The notes: generated from the sequence alone by a model not told the origin. DNA of 33,450 nt from Pelagimonas sp. (GCA_025210455.1 JAOARQ010000006.1:1-33450); one strand, 5' to 3'; shown: positions 1-8,518, counted from the stretch's first letter. Translations and numbers: made by a program.

Positions 1-102
1 ACAAACTTCTGAAAATCCCCTGCGTCACCCTTCAGGAAACCAGCAAGAAACGATGTTCCAGGCGTAATTTTTGGCACGCGCTGAATTGCGCTTGCCTTTC
101 GA
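1..102. other. left edge, no supported gene
   Basis: This stretch lies downstream of the minus-strand SDR fragment. A minus-strand frame stays open off the left edge and contains the peptide TPGTSFLAGFLKGDAG, but it has no start codon in the window and I do not recognise it. It could be the tail of a damaged gene or chance. Confidence 0.3.
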
Positions 103-500
103 CTATTGAGACCACGCGGCGTTGGATTCCATAGTACCGTTTTCGGCTCTGCTGAGCTTGGCTTGCTTCCGCTCATAGGACTTCATCGCATTACCGATAA
201 GGAAGCCAAACAGGTAAACAGGCCACGACCTTGGAATAAGACGGTTTTCCCAGGAATAGAATTTGTTGAGCCCGCCAGAGACGACGCTCATCTTGCGACC
301 CAAATTGCGCAAGCCCGTGCGGGCCACCCGCTTTGGGCTTTGTGGGACCATCGACAGCAGCGCGGGGTTTAGCTTCAGCCCCGCCGCAAAAGGTGTTGCC
401 GTCAGGCCCGGTGACAGCGTCAGAACATCAATCTTGCTCTTTTTCATTTCGGCGGTGAGCGCTTCACCAAGCGTAAGCACATAGGCCTTTGCCCATTTCC
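103..500 (-). pseudogene. short-chain dehydrogenase/reductase, C-terminal fragment
   Basis: The minus-strand frame encodes the end of a classical SDR. It begins just after the catalytic Tyr position, with AKAYVLTLGEALTAEM (the Lys of YxxxK and the following helix), then the LSPGLTATPF segment that follows the fifth beta strand, and ends with a hydrophobic tail (PVYLFGFLIGNAMKSYERKQ). The Rossmann half with the TGxxxGIG nucleotide motif and the catalytic Ser and Tyr are missing. Homology stops near 495-505, where the left IS21-type remnant begins, so the gene was cut by that insertion or a later deletion. A protein of about 130 residues lacking the cofactor site cannot be an active SDR. The substrate is unknown. 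Confidence 0.75.
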
Positions 501-753
501 GTCTGTGCCACAGCCGCAAACCTTTTGTGATTGTTTACCCTGGCGAAGCTCAGGAGATGGTGCTGGATACCTTTGTACGGGCGCTGTCTTTCTACGGCGG
601 CGTTCCGCGCCACGCGAAACTCCCCAACCCCAAAACGATGGTGACCTACGTCTCGCGCTCGAAGGATCGGATATTCCACACTCGGTTTCTGGCGCTGATG
701 AACCATTACGTGATGGAGCCGGTGGCCTGCACGCCTGCGGCAGGCTGGGAAAT

Positions 754-925
754 ACGTCCTACCGGTTCGCCCAGAGCAAAGGCCGCACGAAAAAGTAAAC
801 GTCCCGCAAGCAAAGCCCCCAGACGGACTCGCTGTTTGAGGGCGGCCCGACTGGGGGCTTTGCGCCACAAAAGGTGGGTCAAATTTAAACGCTGAAACCG
901 GGTCACTTTTAAACGCTCATTGACA
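754..925 (+). repeat. IS21-type right-end repeat, left copy
   Basis: This segment (istB tail plus the noncoding end) is nearly identical to 32019-32166 and lies in the same orientation. The left copy is about 24 bp longer because the terminal unit is doubled: gggtca..ttaaacgct occurs once near 874-892 and again at 900-917. Multiple terminal repeats of this kind are typical of IS21-family ends. Confidence 0.85.
810..863 (+). terminator. hairpin downstream of istB tail
   Basis: GCAAAGCCCCCAG at 810-822 pairs perfectly with CTGGGGGCTTTGC at 851-863, a 13-bp stem with a 28-nt loop. The same structure is at 32075-32128. There is no T-run, so it may be a bidirectional processing or termination hairpin, or a transposase-site structure, rather than a classical intrinsic terminator. 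Confidence 0.5.
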
Positions 926-1051
926 GTCCGGCAGGTTAGTCACATCGCAAAATGCGCCTACATATGGTTCAGTTCGCTACATCAGCAACAAGCGCCATTG
1001 CCGCCAGAGCGGCTTAGCCCATGAGCCCAGAAACGACAAATGCTGAGATTT

Positions 1052-2479
1052 CTACGAATGTCCGTTTTCAATTTTTGGAACGCGTTCTTGGTTTCTGCGC
1101 AAGACGACTGCGAGGGACACCACACCAAGGCTTAGAAAAGAGCAAATCGCAAATGTTCCTGCCATTGCTGCGCCGATTTGAACTGTTGTATCGCCAGCGT
1201 TGCTTTCGACATCTGCCAGAGACCAGAAAAGGGCACTGACTGCTCCGGCTCCCAGGATAAAACCGAAACTGCGGCTCAGATTGAGAATACCCGAGGTCAC
1301 CCCACGATCCTGTTCTGACGTCTGCGTCATCACCGACGTGTTCAGTGCGGCCAAGAAAACCTGATAACTCGGCGAGAGCATCACAAAAGCCAGAACAAAA
1401 CCAGCAAGCCCCAGCATGCGAGGGAGCACTGCCATCAAAGCGGTTGCTACTACCATCGCTGTTGCACCCACAAGCACCGCGCGCTCGGCTCCAATCCTCT
1501 CCGTCAATCGTCCCGCGGGAATGCCGCTGAGGGTGGACGCAATCGGGCCGACAGACATCGCCAGCCCCATCTGTGTTGTCGTCAAATCAAGCCCGTCCAT
1601 CAAGAAGAATGGTCCGACTACTAAAATACCCATCATGACGAGAGACACGATTGCGTTCATGACGAGGCTGAGGCGCAAGTGCGCCGACCGGAGTAAACCA
1701 AGCGGGATGATTGGTGACCTGGAGCGTTTCTCAATCCAAAGGAACGCGAGAAATGCGCCAACAGTGGCAACTGCAAGTATCGCAATGGCAAGATCAATGC
1801 CATCCGCCAAATCAGAAACGAGGAACGTCAGAGCCGCAAAAGAAATAGCCAAAACGCTTGCGCCAAGTAGGTCAAATTCCTTGTGTTCGTTGGTATGTCT
1901 AGGGTTTTGAATATAGAGAAAACAAAGTGCTAGTGCAGCCAAAGCCACAGGTGTCTGCAACAGATAAACGGCGCGCCAGCCGAATACAGCCACAACAGCG
2001 CCTCCAATGGCAGGACCGGATGCTGTGCCAATAGCAGACATCGTCCCCATTGCCCCCATCTATCGTCCGACCCGGCTTGATGGAATAAAGTCACGAACCA
2101 AGGCCAGTGGCATTGCCATCATTCCGGCAGCCCCCATGCCTTGGATAAATCGGCTTGCAATCAACATCGGTAGCGTAGGCGCTTGGAGGGCAAGGAGCGC
2201 GCCCAATGTGTAGAGACACAGACTGACGACAAGAACAGTGCGCCTGCCCCATAGATCGCCTGCGCGTCCGACCGGTACGATGAATGCAGTGGTTGCCAGA
2301 ATGTAGGCAGACACCACCAGGGCGGGGTTGATGCCATGATCCTGAAAGCTCTCTGAAAGCTCCGACAAAGTGACAGCAGCAGTGCTGGTGCCCAGTGAAG
2401 CAAGAACAATCGAAAGACTGGGGCCAGACAGGACCGTCAGCGCCTTGCCTTGATCCGAAGATATATATGAAACGCTCAT
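1052..2479 (-). pseudogene. MFS multidrug efflux transporter (DHA2-like) with in-frame amber stop
   Basis: One continuous minus-strand frame of about 475 codons encodes a 12- to 14-helix major facilitator. The first part (ATG at 2479) has GRAGDLWGRRTVLVVSLCLY, the loop 2-3 signature, and RFIQGMGAAGMM, a motif-C-like segment. The second part continues through many hydrophobic helices to the stop at 1052. A TAG at 2060-2062 interrupts the frame after SSRVGR; the next codon is ATG (MGAMGTMSAIGTASGPAIGG), exactly continuing the family sequence. A 139-residue product would have only about four helices; a restart at 2059 would lack the first. The rest of the frame is undamaged, so the mutation looks recent. 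The gene is divergent from the MerR regulator at 2554, which probably controls it. A sequencing error or nonsense suppression is possible. Confidence 0.85.
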
Positions 2480-2519
2480 TCAAACGGTTCCGTTGCAAAA
2501 ACTGAACATGTACCCTACG

Positions 2520-2539
2520 ACTTGAAGCTAGGTTTAAGT
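2520..2539. promoter_or_regulatory. MerR-type operator between mfs and merR genes
   Basis: ACTTGAA-gctagg-TTTAAGT is an imperfect inverted repeat (6 of 7 pairs) in the 74-bp divergent intergenic region. MerR-family regulators bind dyads of this kind lying in an over-long promoter spacer. It sits 14 bp before the merR start and 40 bp before the transporter start, so one site could serve both. Confidence 0.5.
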
Positions 2540-2553
2540 CAAGAGGTATTTGT

Positions 2554-2958
2554 ATGGAGAAACTTCTGGATATCGCTGAGGTCTCAGACCAGTCTGGCGT
2601 GAGCGCTTCGGGGCTGCGCTACTATGAAAAAAAGAAGCTCATTGGTTCGGTTGCTCGAAACGGGCTGCGCCGACAATATGAGCCAGATGTTCCCCAGCAA
2701 CTGGCCTTGATCAGTCTCGCGAAATCGGCAGGGTTCACGCTCGATGAGATAGGATCAGTCCTAAACCGACCTGGAACAACTGTCATTCCTCGCGCTGCGT
2801 TGATCGACAAGGCCAGCAATCTGGAAGATCAAGCCAAACGATTGGTAAATTTTGCCGACATGCTGCGTCATGTAGCGAACTGCTCTTATGACGACCATTT
2901 TGAATGTTCTCGTTTCCAGAAACTGTTGAAAGTTGCCACCCGAGTTACAACCAATTGA
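2554..2958 (+). CDS. MerR-family transcriptional regulator
   Basis: The 134-residue protein starts at the ATG shortly after a gtcaagaggt ribosome-binding stretch. Residues 5-70 form the winged helix-turn-helix of MerR proteins: IAEVSDQSGVSASGLRYYEK, then a wing with RRQYEPDV and the helix LAKSAGFTLDEIG. A helical dimerisation region follows (85-108). The tail contains two cysteines, C110 and C118 (NCSYDDHFECSRF), a pattern compatible with metal or redox sensing, but not the four-cysteine cluster of SoxR. It is divergent from the MFS exporter and probably activates it in response to a compound the pump exports. It looks intact although its likely target is broken. Confidence 0.88.
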   Translation: MEKLLDIAEVSDQSGVSASGLRYYEKKKLIGSVARNGLRRQYEPDVPQQLALISLAKSAGFTLDEIGSVLNRPGTTVIPRAALIDKASNLEDQAKRLVNFADMLRHVANCSYDDHFECSRFQKLLKVATRVTTN

Positions 2959-3279
2959 GATGCGGCAATTGTGAAGCAAACATTGGAGCACGTACAGCGA
3001 AAACCTACTTTGTCCGCGACCTGTGAGTTGCCCTGAAAATCCTTGCTGCGCGGTGGGCGAATGGCATCGATATTGGCTGCTGCGCGGCATCCCGAACTGG
3101 GCATCTGCGGCAAATTTCGTGCCGCGAGCGCGCGCAGCATGAAAGAGCAATGACGGCCATGGGCTCTCCAGACACCTTCGCCGTGATCTACACCAAGGGC
3201 TGGTATGAAACGACTTTCGCTGCGCATCGCATGAATATCAGCCTTATTTCTTGGAGCGATCTGCGGCTACGCCGCTTTT
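2959..3279. other. intergenic region, no intact gene
   Basis: No convincing gene is present. A short plus-strand reading from 3206 (MKRLSLRIA, TGA stop, then ISALFLGAICGYAAFLPG) looks like a signal peptide or membrane anchor with a nonsense codon. It could be the lost N-terminus of the serine hydrolase that resumes near 3560, separated from it by the IS1182-like fragment. Confidence 0.3.
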
Positions 3280-3530
3280 CTACCCGGTGGTTGGCACCAT
3301 GGGCTTCAGTTTTGCCAATTTCCGGAGGTTCTGGGCGGTGGCTGCGAGAGTAAATTCATCTTGGACGCCGCAGGGTCCGCGTAATCCGAGCAGTCCCAGG
3401 CCAATGATGCGTTTGAGATGCGCAAAGAGCATCTCTACCTACTTTCGCCGCCTCTGCGCTGTTGGATTGTATTTGGATGCCACGCATTGCCGCGCAAAAT
3501 CACGAGCGACTTCGTACTTCTCGCGGCGGA
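3280..3530 (-). mobile_element. IS1182-like transposase, C-terminal remnant
   Basis: The minus strand encodes the last part of a DDE transposase: VEMLFAHLKRIIGLGLLRLR, followed by GPCGVQDEFTLAATAQNLRK and LAKLKPMVPTTG with a stop at 3280-3282. This is the well-conserved end of IS1182-type transposases (catalytic Glu in the VEMLFAHLKR helix). The frame upstream carries a TAG directly before VEM and then loses similarity near 3530. Only about a sixth of the element remains. Confidence 0.7.
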
Positions 3531-3559
3531 TCCGGCGGGTGTCTGTGTTGGGGCAGCAC

Positions 3560-4253
3560 TTGGCCTTTGACGCACAGTTCCGGCATTATTGAATCTACGG
3601 GCAATGACGAAGAACAGCTTACGCGGTCTGAGTTCTTGCGACGGGTTCTGGATGCGCCTTTGGAATCCGTTCCAGGCGACGTCCATTCCTATTCCAATGC
3701 GGGCTATTCGCTTTTGGCTGCCATCATCGAGGTTCAAAGCGGTCTTAGCTACGAAGATTACCTGATCGACGAGGTCATTCCGAATGGGTCACCAATGATC
3801 GGCTATGCCCGCGCCTATGATGCACAAAGAGCGATCAAGAGCCGCAGAATGCTGCTGACAGGGTTTCAGCGCCGCGCTGTGGCCGACGCAAGCTGGCGCG
3901 CTTCAAAACCTGGATGGAATCTGGTGGGCAATGGCGGGGCCGTGACAACAGCCCGAGGGTTCTTGTCTTTCTGGGGCGCCTTTATCGAAGGCAGGATCGT
4001 GAGTGATTGCTTGGTCGCCGAGGCCATCACGCCTCATATTGATGAAGGAAGCGGTGATACCTTCTATGGTTACGGCCTTGTCGTCCAGCCTCTTGCGGAT
4101 GGCACCAACATGTATTGGCATGACGGTGGAAACAGTATTTTTTCGGCCGATTGGCGTCATTTTGGCAAAACAGGCGCCACCTTTTTCGCTGCGGGGCAGG
4201 GCTCATCTGCGTTCAAGGCGATGGCTGCCATCTTGGCCGATATTGGTGATTGA
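3560..4253 (+). pseudogene. serine hydrolase (class C beta-lactamase family), N-terminally truncated
   Basis: The frame carries the later part of a beta-lactamase/D-alanyl-D-alanine carboxypeptidase-like serine hydrolase. LTHSSGII matches the LLTHTSGL segment that follows the nucleophile region, and HSYSNAGYSLLAAII carries the Y-S-N catalytic motif. WHDGGNSIFS occupies the place of the H/K-x-G box. The part with the S-x-x-K nucleophile is missing. The frame is open further upstream to 3462, but that stretch reads the antisense of the IS1182-like fragment and is not homologous. The protein cannot be catalytic without the Ser and Lys. The remainder has no further lesion. The original substrate is unknown; most family members in such contexts are esterases or peptidases, not antibiotic resistance enzymes. 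Confidence 0.72.
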
Positions 4254-4537
4254 AGCCACGACCGGGATTGTGGGCACAGTTCGGACGCCGGCAGGGCGTT
4301 GCCGCGTTAGGCGGACAGCGATCTGAGTACCCATTTCACTGAGTCGCCCCAACTTAAATGGGTCGCCACGGATAACCCGATGGCGGTTGATCGGCCAATC
4401 ACTGCGGTACGAAGCTGGTGGACTAAGACCAGCGGGCAGAGGCCTCTCGCCATTCCCAATTCGTGCATATGGGTTAACGCGACGAGGTCTGTTCGGTGTT
4501 TCAGTGCCTTATCCCATTTCCCTTTGTTGGTTGGGGG
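4254..4537. other. intergenic region, nothing recognised
   Basis: Short open frames exist on both strands, but none shows a ribosome-binding site, a family motif or consistent coding character. I see only a spacer between the serine hydrolase remnant and the transporter tail. Confidence 0.4.
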
Positions 4538-4664
4538 CTAATCACTCCCTTTGGCCTGTGCGACCGACAAGATCCCACTCACGGCGATGATGGCAGCCCC
4601 AATATAGGTGATCAGGTCCGGCACTTCGTTCCAGATCAGCCACTCAAAAAGCGATGCCCAAAGA
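4538..4664 (-). pseudogene. EamA/DMT-superfamily transporter, C-terminal tail
   Basis: The minus strand reads LWASLFEWLIWNEVPDLITY, then IGAAIIAVSGILSVAQAKGSD and a stop at 4538-4540. This is the last membrane hairpin of an EamA-type drug/metabolite transporter: the PLWAxLFEWLxxxE motif followed by the final helix with a GAxIIxxSG pattern. It is cut exactly where the IS6-family element begins (4665), and the rest of the gene is not found beyond the other end of the element (5474), so a deletion accompanied or followed the insertion. Confidence 0.72.
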
Positions 4665-5474
4665 GGGACTGTTGCGTTAACTGGCGAAGACCTTATGGAT
4701 GACATTGTTGTTTTCGGTTCATGCTATGTCCATCGATGAACTTGATCTCTCCCATGACTCCTGGTTGTTTGTGATGGATGTGACCGCGTTTGATCGTTCG
4801 TATCGTCTCGAGCCCACTTAGGGTCGCCTTGGCTGATCTTAAGGAGCGGAAGCTCTGGCGATAGCCAAGCAGCCGTTTCATCGCAGCATGATCGCTCTTG
4901 ATCAGATTGTTTCGCCATTTTTGGTCAATGTGCCGAATGCTGTCGAAATATGGATCATATCGATGATTAATCTCACGGATGACGCGCCGGTATGCCTGCA
5001 CTTTATCTGTGCAGATTGTGACCGGCCAAATGCAACCTGACACGTTCAATCGCCCTGTTCAGAAAGGCTTTGGCGGCCTTCGCATGCCGTCTTGCGGTCA
5101 GCCGGAAATCGACCATCTGACCGTTCGCATCAACAGCCCGCCATAGGTGGCGCCACTTGCCGCCAACCCGGAGGTACGTTTCATCAACATGCCAGTCGAG
5201 ACTTGCCCGGTGCAAATGCTTTTCGGTCTGCCTGGTTATTTCAGGGCCAAACTTTTGAACCCAGCGATACACAGTCGACCGATCAACGGTGATCCCGCGT
5301 TCTTCCAGGAGGTCCGCGACATCCTGATAGGACAGCGGATACCGCAGATGCCACCGCACAGAGCAAAGGATGACATCACGTGGAAAACGGTGGTGTTTGA
5401 ACGGGGATCCACGTGACATACTCGACCTCAAATACACAAAAATCGCCGAAACCTCCGATTAACGCAACAGTCCC
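4665..5474 (-). mobile_element. IS6-family insertion sequence with perfect 16-bp inverted ends
   Basis: Ends are gggactgttgcgttaa at 4665-4680 and ttaacgcaacagtccc at 5459-5474, a perfect 16-bp inverted repeat. The 810-bp length fits the family. The single transposase gene lies on the minus strand (4693-5437) but is frameshifted. The 8-bp flanks (cccaaaga and atttggag) do not match, so no target-site duplication remains; this fits an adjacent deletion or recombination, which IS6 elements commonly cause. It is the most complete of at least four IS6-type traces in the window. Confidence 0.88.
4693..5437 (-). pseudogene. IS6-family transposase, frameshifted
   Basis: Two overlapping minus-strand frames make one transposase. 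The first (5437 to about 5020) has the helix-turn-helix (YPLSYQDVADLLEERGITVD, STVYRWVQKFG) and the first catalytic Asp in WHVDETYLRVGGKWRHLWRA. The second (about 5040 to 4693) has the second Asp in VTICTDKVQAYRRV and the catalytic Glu region (KRGHIHH). They are joined near 5020-5040 (ERVRLH to WPVTICTDK), so a one- or two-base change broke the gene. The combined length of about 240 residues is normal for IS6. The element is probably immobile unless frameshifting or a related transposase rescues it. Confidence 0.85.
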
Positions 5475-5500
5475 ATTTGGAGACAGAGCGGCTGTGAGCG

Positions 5501-6442
5501 TTATGAACGAAAGGTGCTGATCGGCTTGCCGAATACTTTAGTGAATGAGCGACCCAGTGCTGATGCGCAGGAAAAACCGCATCTCAGGGCAATTTGCTCG
5601 GTGTTCAACCGCGTTTCTTGCGCCAGATATCGCGCGTGTTGGAGGCGATAGAGCTTGTAGTATTTCCCGGTCGTCATCCCCAGCTCTTGCGCGAATGCCC
5701 GGTTCAGCGTCCGTTCAGACAATGAAACACGCTCGGCCAGTTCAAACGTGGTCAATGGGCGCTCAACATTCTCGGCGATGATATTGAGTGCGTTGAGCAG
5801 TTTGGGCGATCCGCGGTCGCGCAGCCTGGCCGCGCCGCGCTGTTGGTCTTTTTGGCGGGCCGGATCAAAGAGGAACATGCTCGACGCATCAAAAGCCGCA
5901 GCCGCACCAAACGTGTCCTGTATGAGTTCCAGAACCATCTCCAACGCGGTACTGGCACCGCCGCATGTCATGAACGGCCCCGACCGCACAAACCGCGCAT
6001 TGGAAACCTCTACGTTTGGAAAGGCCTCTTCGAACGCATCCTGTTCCTGCCAGTGAATGGTTGCACTGTGGCCATCCAGAACTCCGGCTTCGGCCAGCAG
6101 CCAAGACGCCGTATCCAACGCCAGAACGCACCGCGCGTTGCGCGCCGCCAGCCGGATCAGTGAAACCAGTTCCCTGGTGATCTGTTCGCGCACGCTGTAG
6201 CCCGCCACGATGACAAGCGTGCCTCTGGTCTGTTCGGGGGCAAACCTTCTGTCCGGGGACAGTTTCAGCTTGCTGGAACTGGTGACGGTTTGGCCATTCA
6301 GGGTTGTCACTTCCCAATCCAGACTGGCGAACATCGCGCGCATCTTGACGTCGCGCAGGGGTTCCAACGCACTGGCCAGAACCATGTTCGAAAACCCGTC
6401 TAACAACAGGAATTCGAATTTTTCATGTGAAAATGACGACAA
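5501..6442 (-). CDS. cdhR: GlxA-type AraC-family regulator of carnitine catabolism (CdhR-like)
   Basis: The 313-residue protein has an N-terminal DJ-1/PfpI-like domain (about 8-180; FEFLLLDGFSNMVLASALEP at the start, TCGGASTALEMVLELI near its end). A C-terminal pair of AraC helix-turn-helices follows (about 210-312; TTFELAERVSLSERTLNRAF and TEQIALRCGFSCASALGRSF). This is the layout of GlxA-family activators such as CdhR, which controls carnitine use in Pseudomonas. The start is a TTG at 6442, chosen because an AGGAGG box lies 7 nt upstream and no better start exists. It is divergent from the acetoacetate-CoA ligase that opens the carnitine operon, so it is probably its carnitine- or intermediate-responsive activator. 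The IS6 end lies only 26 bp beyond its stop. The family is certain; the specific role is inferred from position. Confidence 0.85.
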   Translation of the reverse strand: MSSFSHEKFEFLLLDGFSNMVLASALEPLRDVKMRAMFASLDWEVTTLNGQTVTSSSKLKLSPDRRFAPEQTRGTLVIVAGYSVREQITRELVSLIRLAARNARCVLALDTASWLLAEAGVLDGHSATIHWQEQDAFEEAFPNVEVSNARFVRSGPFMTCGGASTALEMVLELIQDTFGAAAAFDASSMFLFDPARQKDQQRGAARLRDRGSPKLLNALNIIAENVERPLTTFELAERVSLSERTLNRAFAQELGMTTGKYYKLYRLQHARYLAQETRLNTEQIALRCGFSCASALGRSFTKVFGKPISTFRS

Positions 6443-6520
6443 ATGTGTTCCTCCTGACGAAAATTGTATCGTTTTGGCCGGAAAGTTGAAAGTAGCTTTG
6501 CGTCATTTCGTCATTTGACG
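6434..6520. promoter_or_regulatory. repeated CGTCA motifs in the regulator/operon intergenic region
   Basis: CGTCA occurs at 6501-6505 and 6509-6513, and its complement TGACG at 6516-6520 and 6434-6438. The first three form a compact direct-plus-inverted cluster (cgtcatttcgtcatttgacg), about 35 bp before the ligase start. This is a candidate binding site for the divergent GlxA-type regulator. The assignment is by position only. Confidence 0.4.
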
Positions 6521-6555
6521 ACTCACCTCTTTCGCCGAGCGGAGGCCGTTTCACC

Positions 6556-8502
6556 ATGCTGTATGCTGACCTTCTCTGGACACCCAGTGCCGAACACATC
6601 GCGCAGACCCGGCTTGCCGCGTTCCGCGACCTGGCAAGTCAGCGAGCCGGGGAGTCGTTTGACACCCATGGAGATCTGCATCGGTGGTCGGTGGACCAGG
6701 CCGATTCATTCTGGCATCTGGCGTGGGAGTTCTGCCGTTTGGTCGGTGAAGCTGGGGACAAAACGTTAATCCCCGACGCGGATCCTCTGAATGTCCGGTT
6801 CTTTCCCGAAGCCCGCGTGAATATTGTCGAGACCTTTCTGAAGACCCCCGACGACCGGGACGCCATCATCTTTTACGGCGAAGATGGCCGCCGCCTGCGA
6901 TGGAGCCGCGCCGAGCTGAAGTGCGAGGTCGAGCGTTTGGCCGCCGCCTTGCAAGACGCAGGCATTGTCGCGGGCGACCACGTTGTGGGTTACGTTCCGA
7001 ACATGCCGCAGACCGTGGCCGCCATGCTGGCAACGGCGTCACTGGGGGCTGTGTGGTCTTCTTGTGCGCCTGAAAGCGGGCCGGACGTAGTTGTGGACCG
7101 GTTTGGCCAGATCGCACCCAAGCTGATGTTCGCGGCGGACGGTTATTTCTACAATGGCAAGGTCTTTGATACCCGTGAGGCCATCGCCACAGTTGCATCG
7201 CGCGTGCCGACGATCGAACAGGTCATCGTCTGGCCCTATGCACAGGATGGTGCCGACCTGCCCGAAGGCATGACTGCCTATGACAGCTTCATAGCGGCTG
7301 AGGCCCCGGCACTGGAGTGCCGCCCGATGGGGTTCAGCGATCCGCTTTACGTGATGTTCTCGTCCGGCACGACCGGCAAACCAAAATGTATCGAACATTC
7401 GGGTGGCGGAACCCTGCTGCGTATGCTGGTCGAGCAACAGCTGCACTGCGACCTGCGTGCGGGCGACCGGATGTTCTATTACACCACCTGCAACTGGATG
7501 ATGTGGAACTGGCAGGTTGCCGCGCTGGCCTCCGAGGCCGCGATCATCCTGTTTGACGGCAACCCGGCCTATCCGGGCATCACCCGCCTGTTCGATCTTG
7601 TCGAGGCAGAGCAGGTCACCCATTTCGGAATCTCGGCAAAGTTCATTGATGCGGCGCTCAAACGCGGTGTTCGACCGGTTGACAGCCACTCTCTTCCCTT
7701 CCTTCGTGTTGTTCTGTCGACCGGCTCCCCGTTGTCACCGGACGGGTTTGAATATGTGTATCGGGACTGGAAAGCGGATGTGCAGCTGTCCTCGATCTGT
7801 GGTGGTACAGATATTCTGGGCTGCTTCATTGGTGGCTGTCCCACATTGCCGGTGCATAAGGGGGAGATTCAGGTGCCGATGCTGGGGCTGGACGTGGCCA
7901 CACTGGACACTGAAGGCAATCCGGTAACAGGAATTGCCGGAGAGCTGGTGTGCCGTAATGCGCATCCGTCGATGCCGACCCGTTTCCTGAGCGACCCGGG
8001 GCAGGCGCGTTATCGCTCCAGTTATTTTGAGACCTACCCGAATATCTGGCGGCAGGGCGACTTTACCATTCAGACGGATCACGGCGGTTATGTCGTTCTT
8101 GGCCGGTCAGATGCAACGCTGAACCCGGGCGGCATCCGGATAGGCACGGCCGAGATTTACCGGCAGCTGGACAAGATCGAACAGATCGAGGACTCGGTCG
8201 TTGTTGGCCAGAACATCAATAGTGATGTGCGCGTGGTTCTGTTTGTGACCACCCCCGAGAACGTAGCGCTGGATGGCGATCTGATCGCGCGGATCAAGTC
8301 CGATATTCGCACCAATGCCTCGCCGCGGCACGTTCCGGCGAAAATTATCAAAGTTGCGGATATCCCGCGCACGAAATCCGGCAAGACCGCTGAACTGGCC
8401 GTTCGCGATGCCGTCAACAACCAACCCATCCGTGACCTGACGGGCCTGATCAATCCCGGCGCGTTGGCACAGTTCACAGATCACCCTGACCTTAAATGCT
8501 GA
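6556..8502 (+). CDS. acetoacetate-CoA ligase (acetoacetyl-CoA synthetase)
   Basis: The 648-residue protein is of standard length for acetoacetate-CoA ligase. It joins acetoacetate to CoA with ATP hydrolysis to AMP. It has the family N-terminus (LWTPSAEHIAQTRLAAF, FWHLAWEFC), the adenylation P-loop YVMFSSGTTGKPKCIEH (about 262-278), TTCNWMMWNWQVAAL, the GGTDI adenine-site motif, and RSDATLNPGGIRIGTAEIYR. The C-terminal catalytic Lys region is IPRTKSGKTAEL. ATG 6556 follows a GGAGG box. It is the first gene of the carnitine operon. Its role here would be to recapture the acetoacetate released by the BKACE enzyme as acetoacetyl-CoA for thiolysis to two acetyl-CoA. Only 16 bp separate it from the next gene. 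Confidence 0.93.
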   Translation: MLYADLLWTPSAEHIAQTRLAAFRDLASQRAGESFDTHGDLHRWSVDQADSFWHLAWEFCRLVGEAGDKTLIPDADPLNVRFFPEARVNIVETFLKTPDDRDAIIFYGEDGRRLRWSRAELKCEVERLAAALQDAGIVAGDHVVGYVPNMPQTVAAMLATASLGAVWSSCAPESGPDVVVDRFGQIAPKLMFAADGYFYNGKVFDTREAIATVASRVPTIEQVIVWPYAQDGADLPEGMTAYDSFIAAEAPALECRPMGFSDPLYVMFSSGTTGKPKCIEHSGGGTLLRMLVEQQLHCDLRAGDRMFYYTTCNWMMWNWQVAALASEAAIILFDGNPAYPGITRLFDLVEAEQVTHFGISAKFIDAALKRGVRPVDSHSLPFLRVVLSTGSPLSPDGFEYVYRDWKADVQLSSICGGTDILGCFIGGCPTLPVHKGEIQVPMLGLDVATLDTEGNPVTGIAGELVCRNAHPSMPTRFLSDPGQARYRSSYFETYPNIWRQGDFTIQTDHGGYVVLGRSDATLNPGGIRIGTAEIYRQLDKIEQIEDSVVVGQNINSDVRVVLFVTTPENVALDGDLIARIKSDIRTNASPRHVPAKIIKVADIPRTKSGKTAELAVRDAVNNQPIRDLTGLINPGALAQFTDHPDLKC

Positions 8503-8518
8503 TCGAAGGATACCAATT

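Larger units (their letters stand above)
501..925 (+). mobile_element. IS21-family remnant, left copy (istA piece joined to istB tail)
   Basis: From about 527 the plus strand encodes an internal piece of an IS21-type IstA transposase (VIVYPGEAQEMVLDTFVRAL, then ALMNHYVMEPVACTPAAGWE). At about 750 it jumps to the last residues of IstB ([15 protein letters not shown], stop at 796-798). The junction lies in a short shared stretch (ggga/ggaa), suggesting a microhomology deletion that removed the end of istA and nearly all of istB. The tail to 925 carries a hairpin and ends in cgctcattgaca, the IS21-type terminal sequence. The same tail occurs at 32019-32166. It cannot be autonomous. Confidence 0.82.

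Noticed and set aside
2060-2062. Pyrrolysine or another recoded amino acid at the MFS amber codon
   Set aside because: MFS exporters are not pyrrolysine proteins, no pyl genes are seen, and other TAGs in the window replace unrelated residues.
3560-4253. Functional beta-lactamase resistance gene
   Set aside because: The S-x-x-K nucleophile part is absent and the remaining motifs fit general serine hydrolases.
5501-6442. Intracellular protease of the PfpI/DJ-1 type
   Set aside because: The C-terminal AraC double helix-turn-helix identifies it as a GlxA-type regulator.
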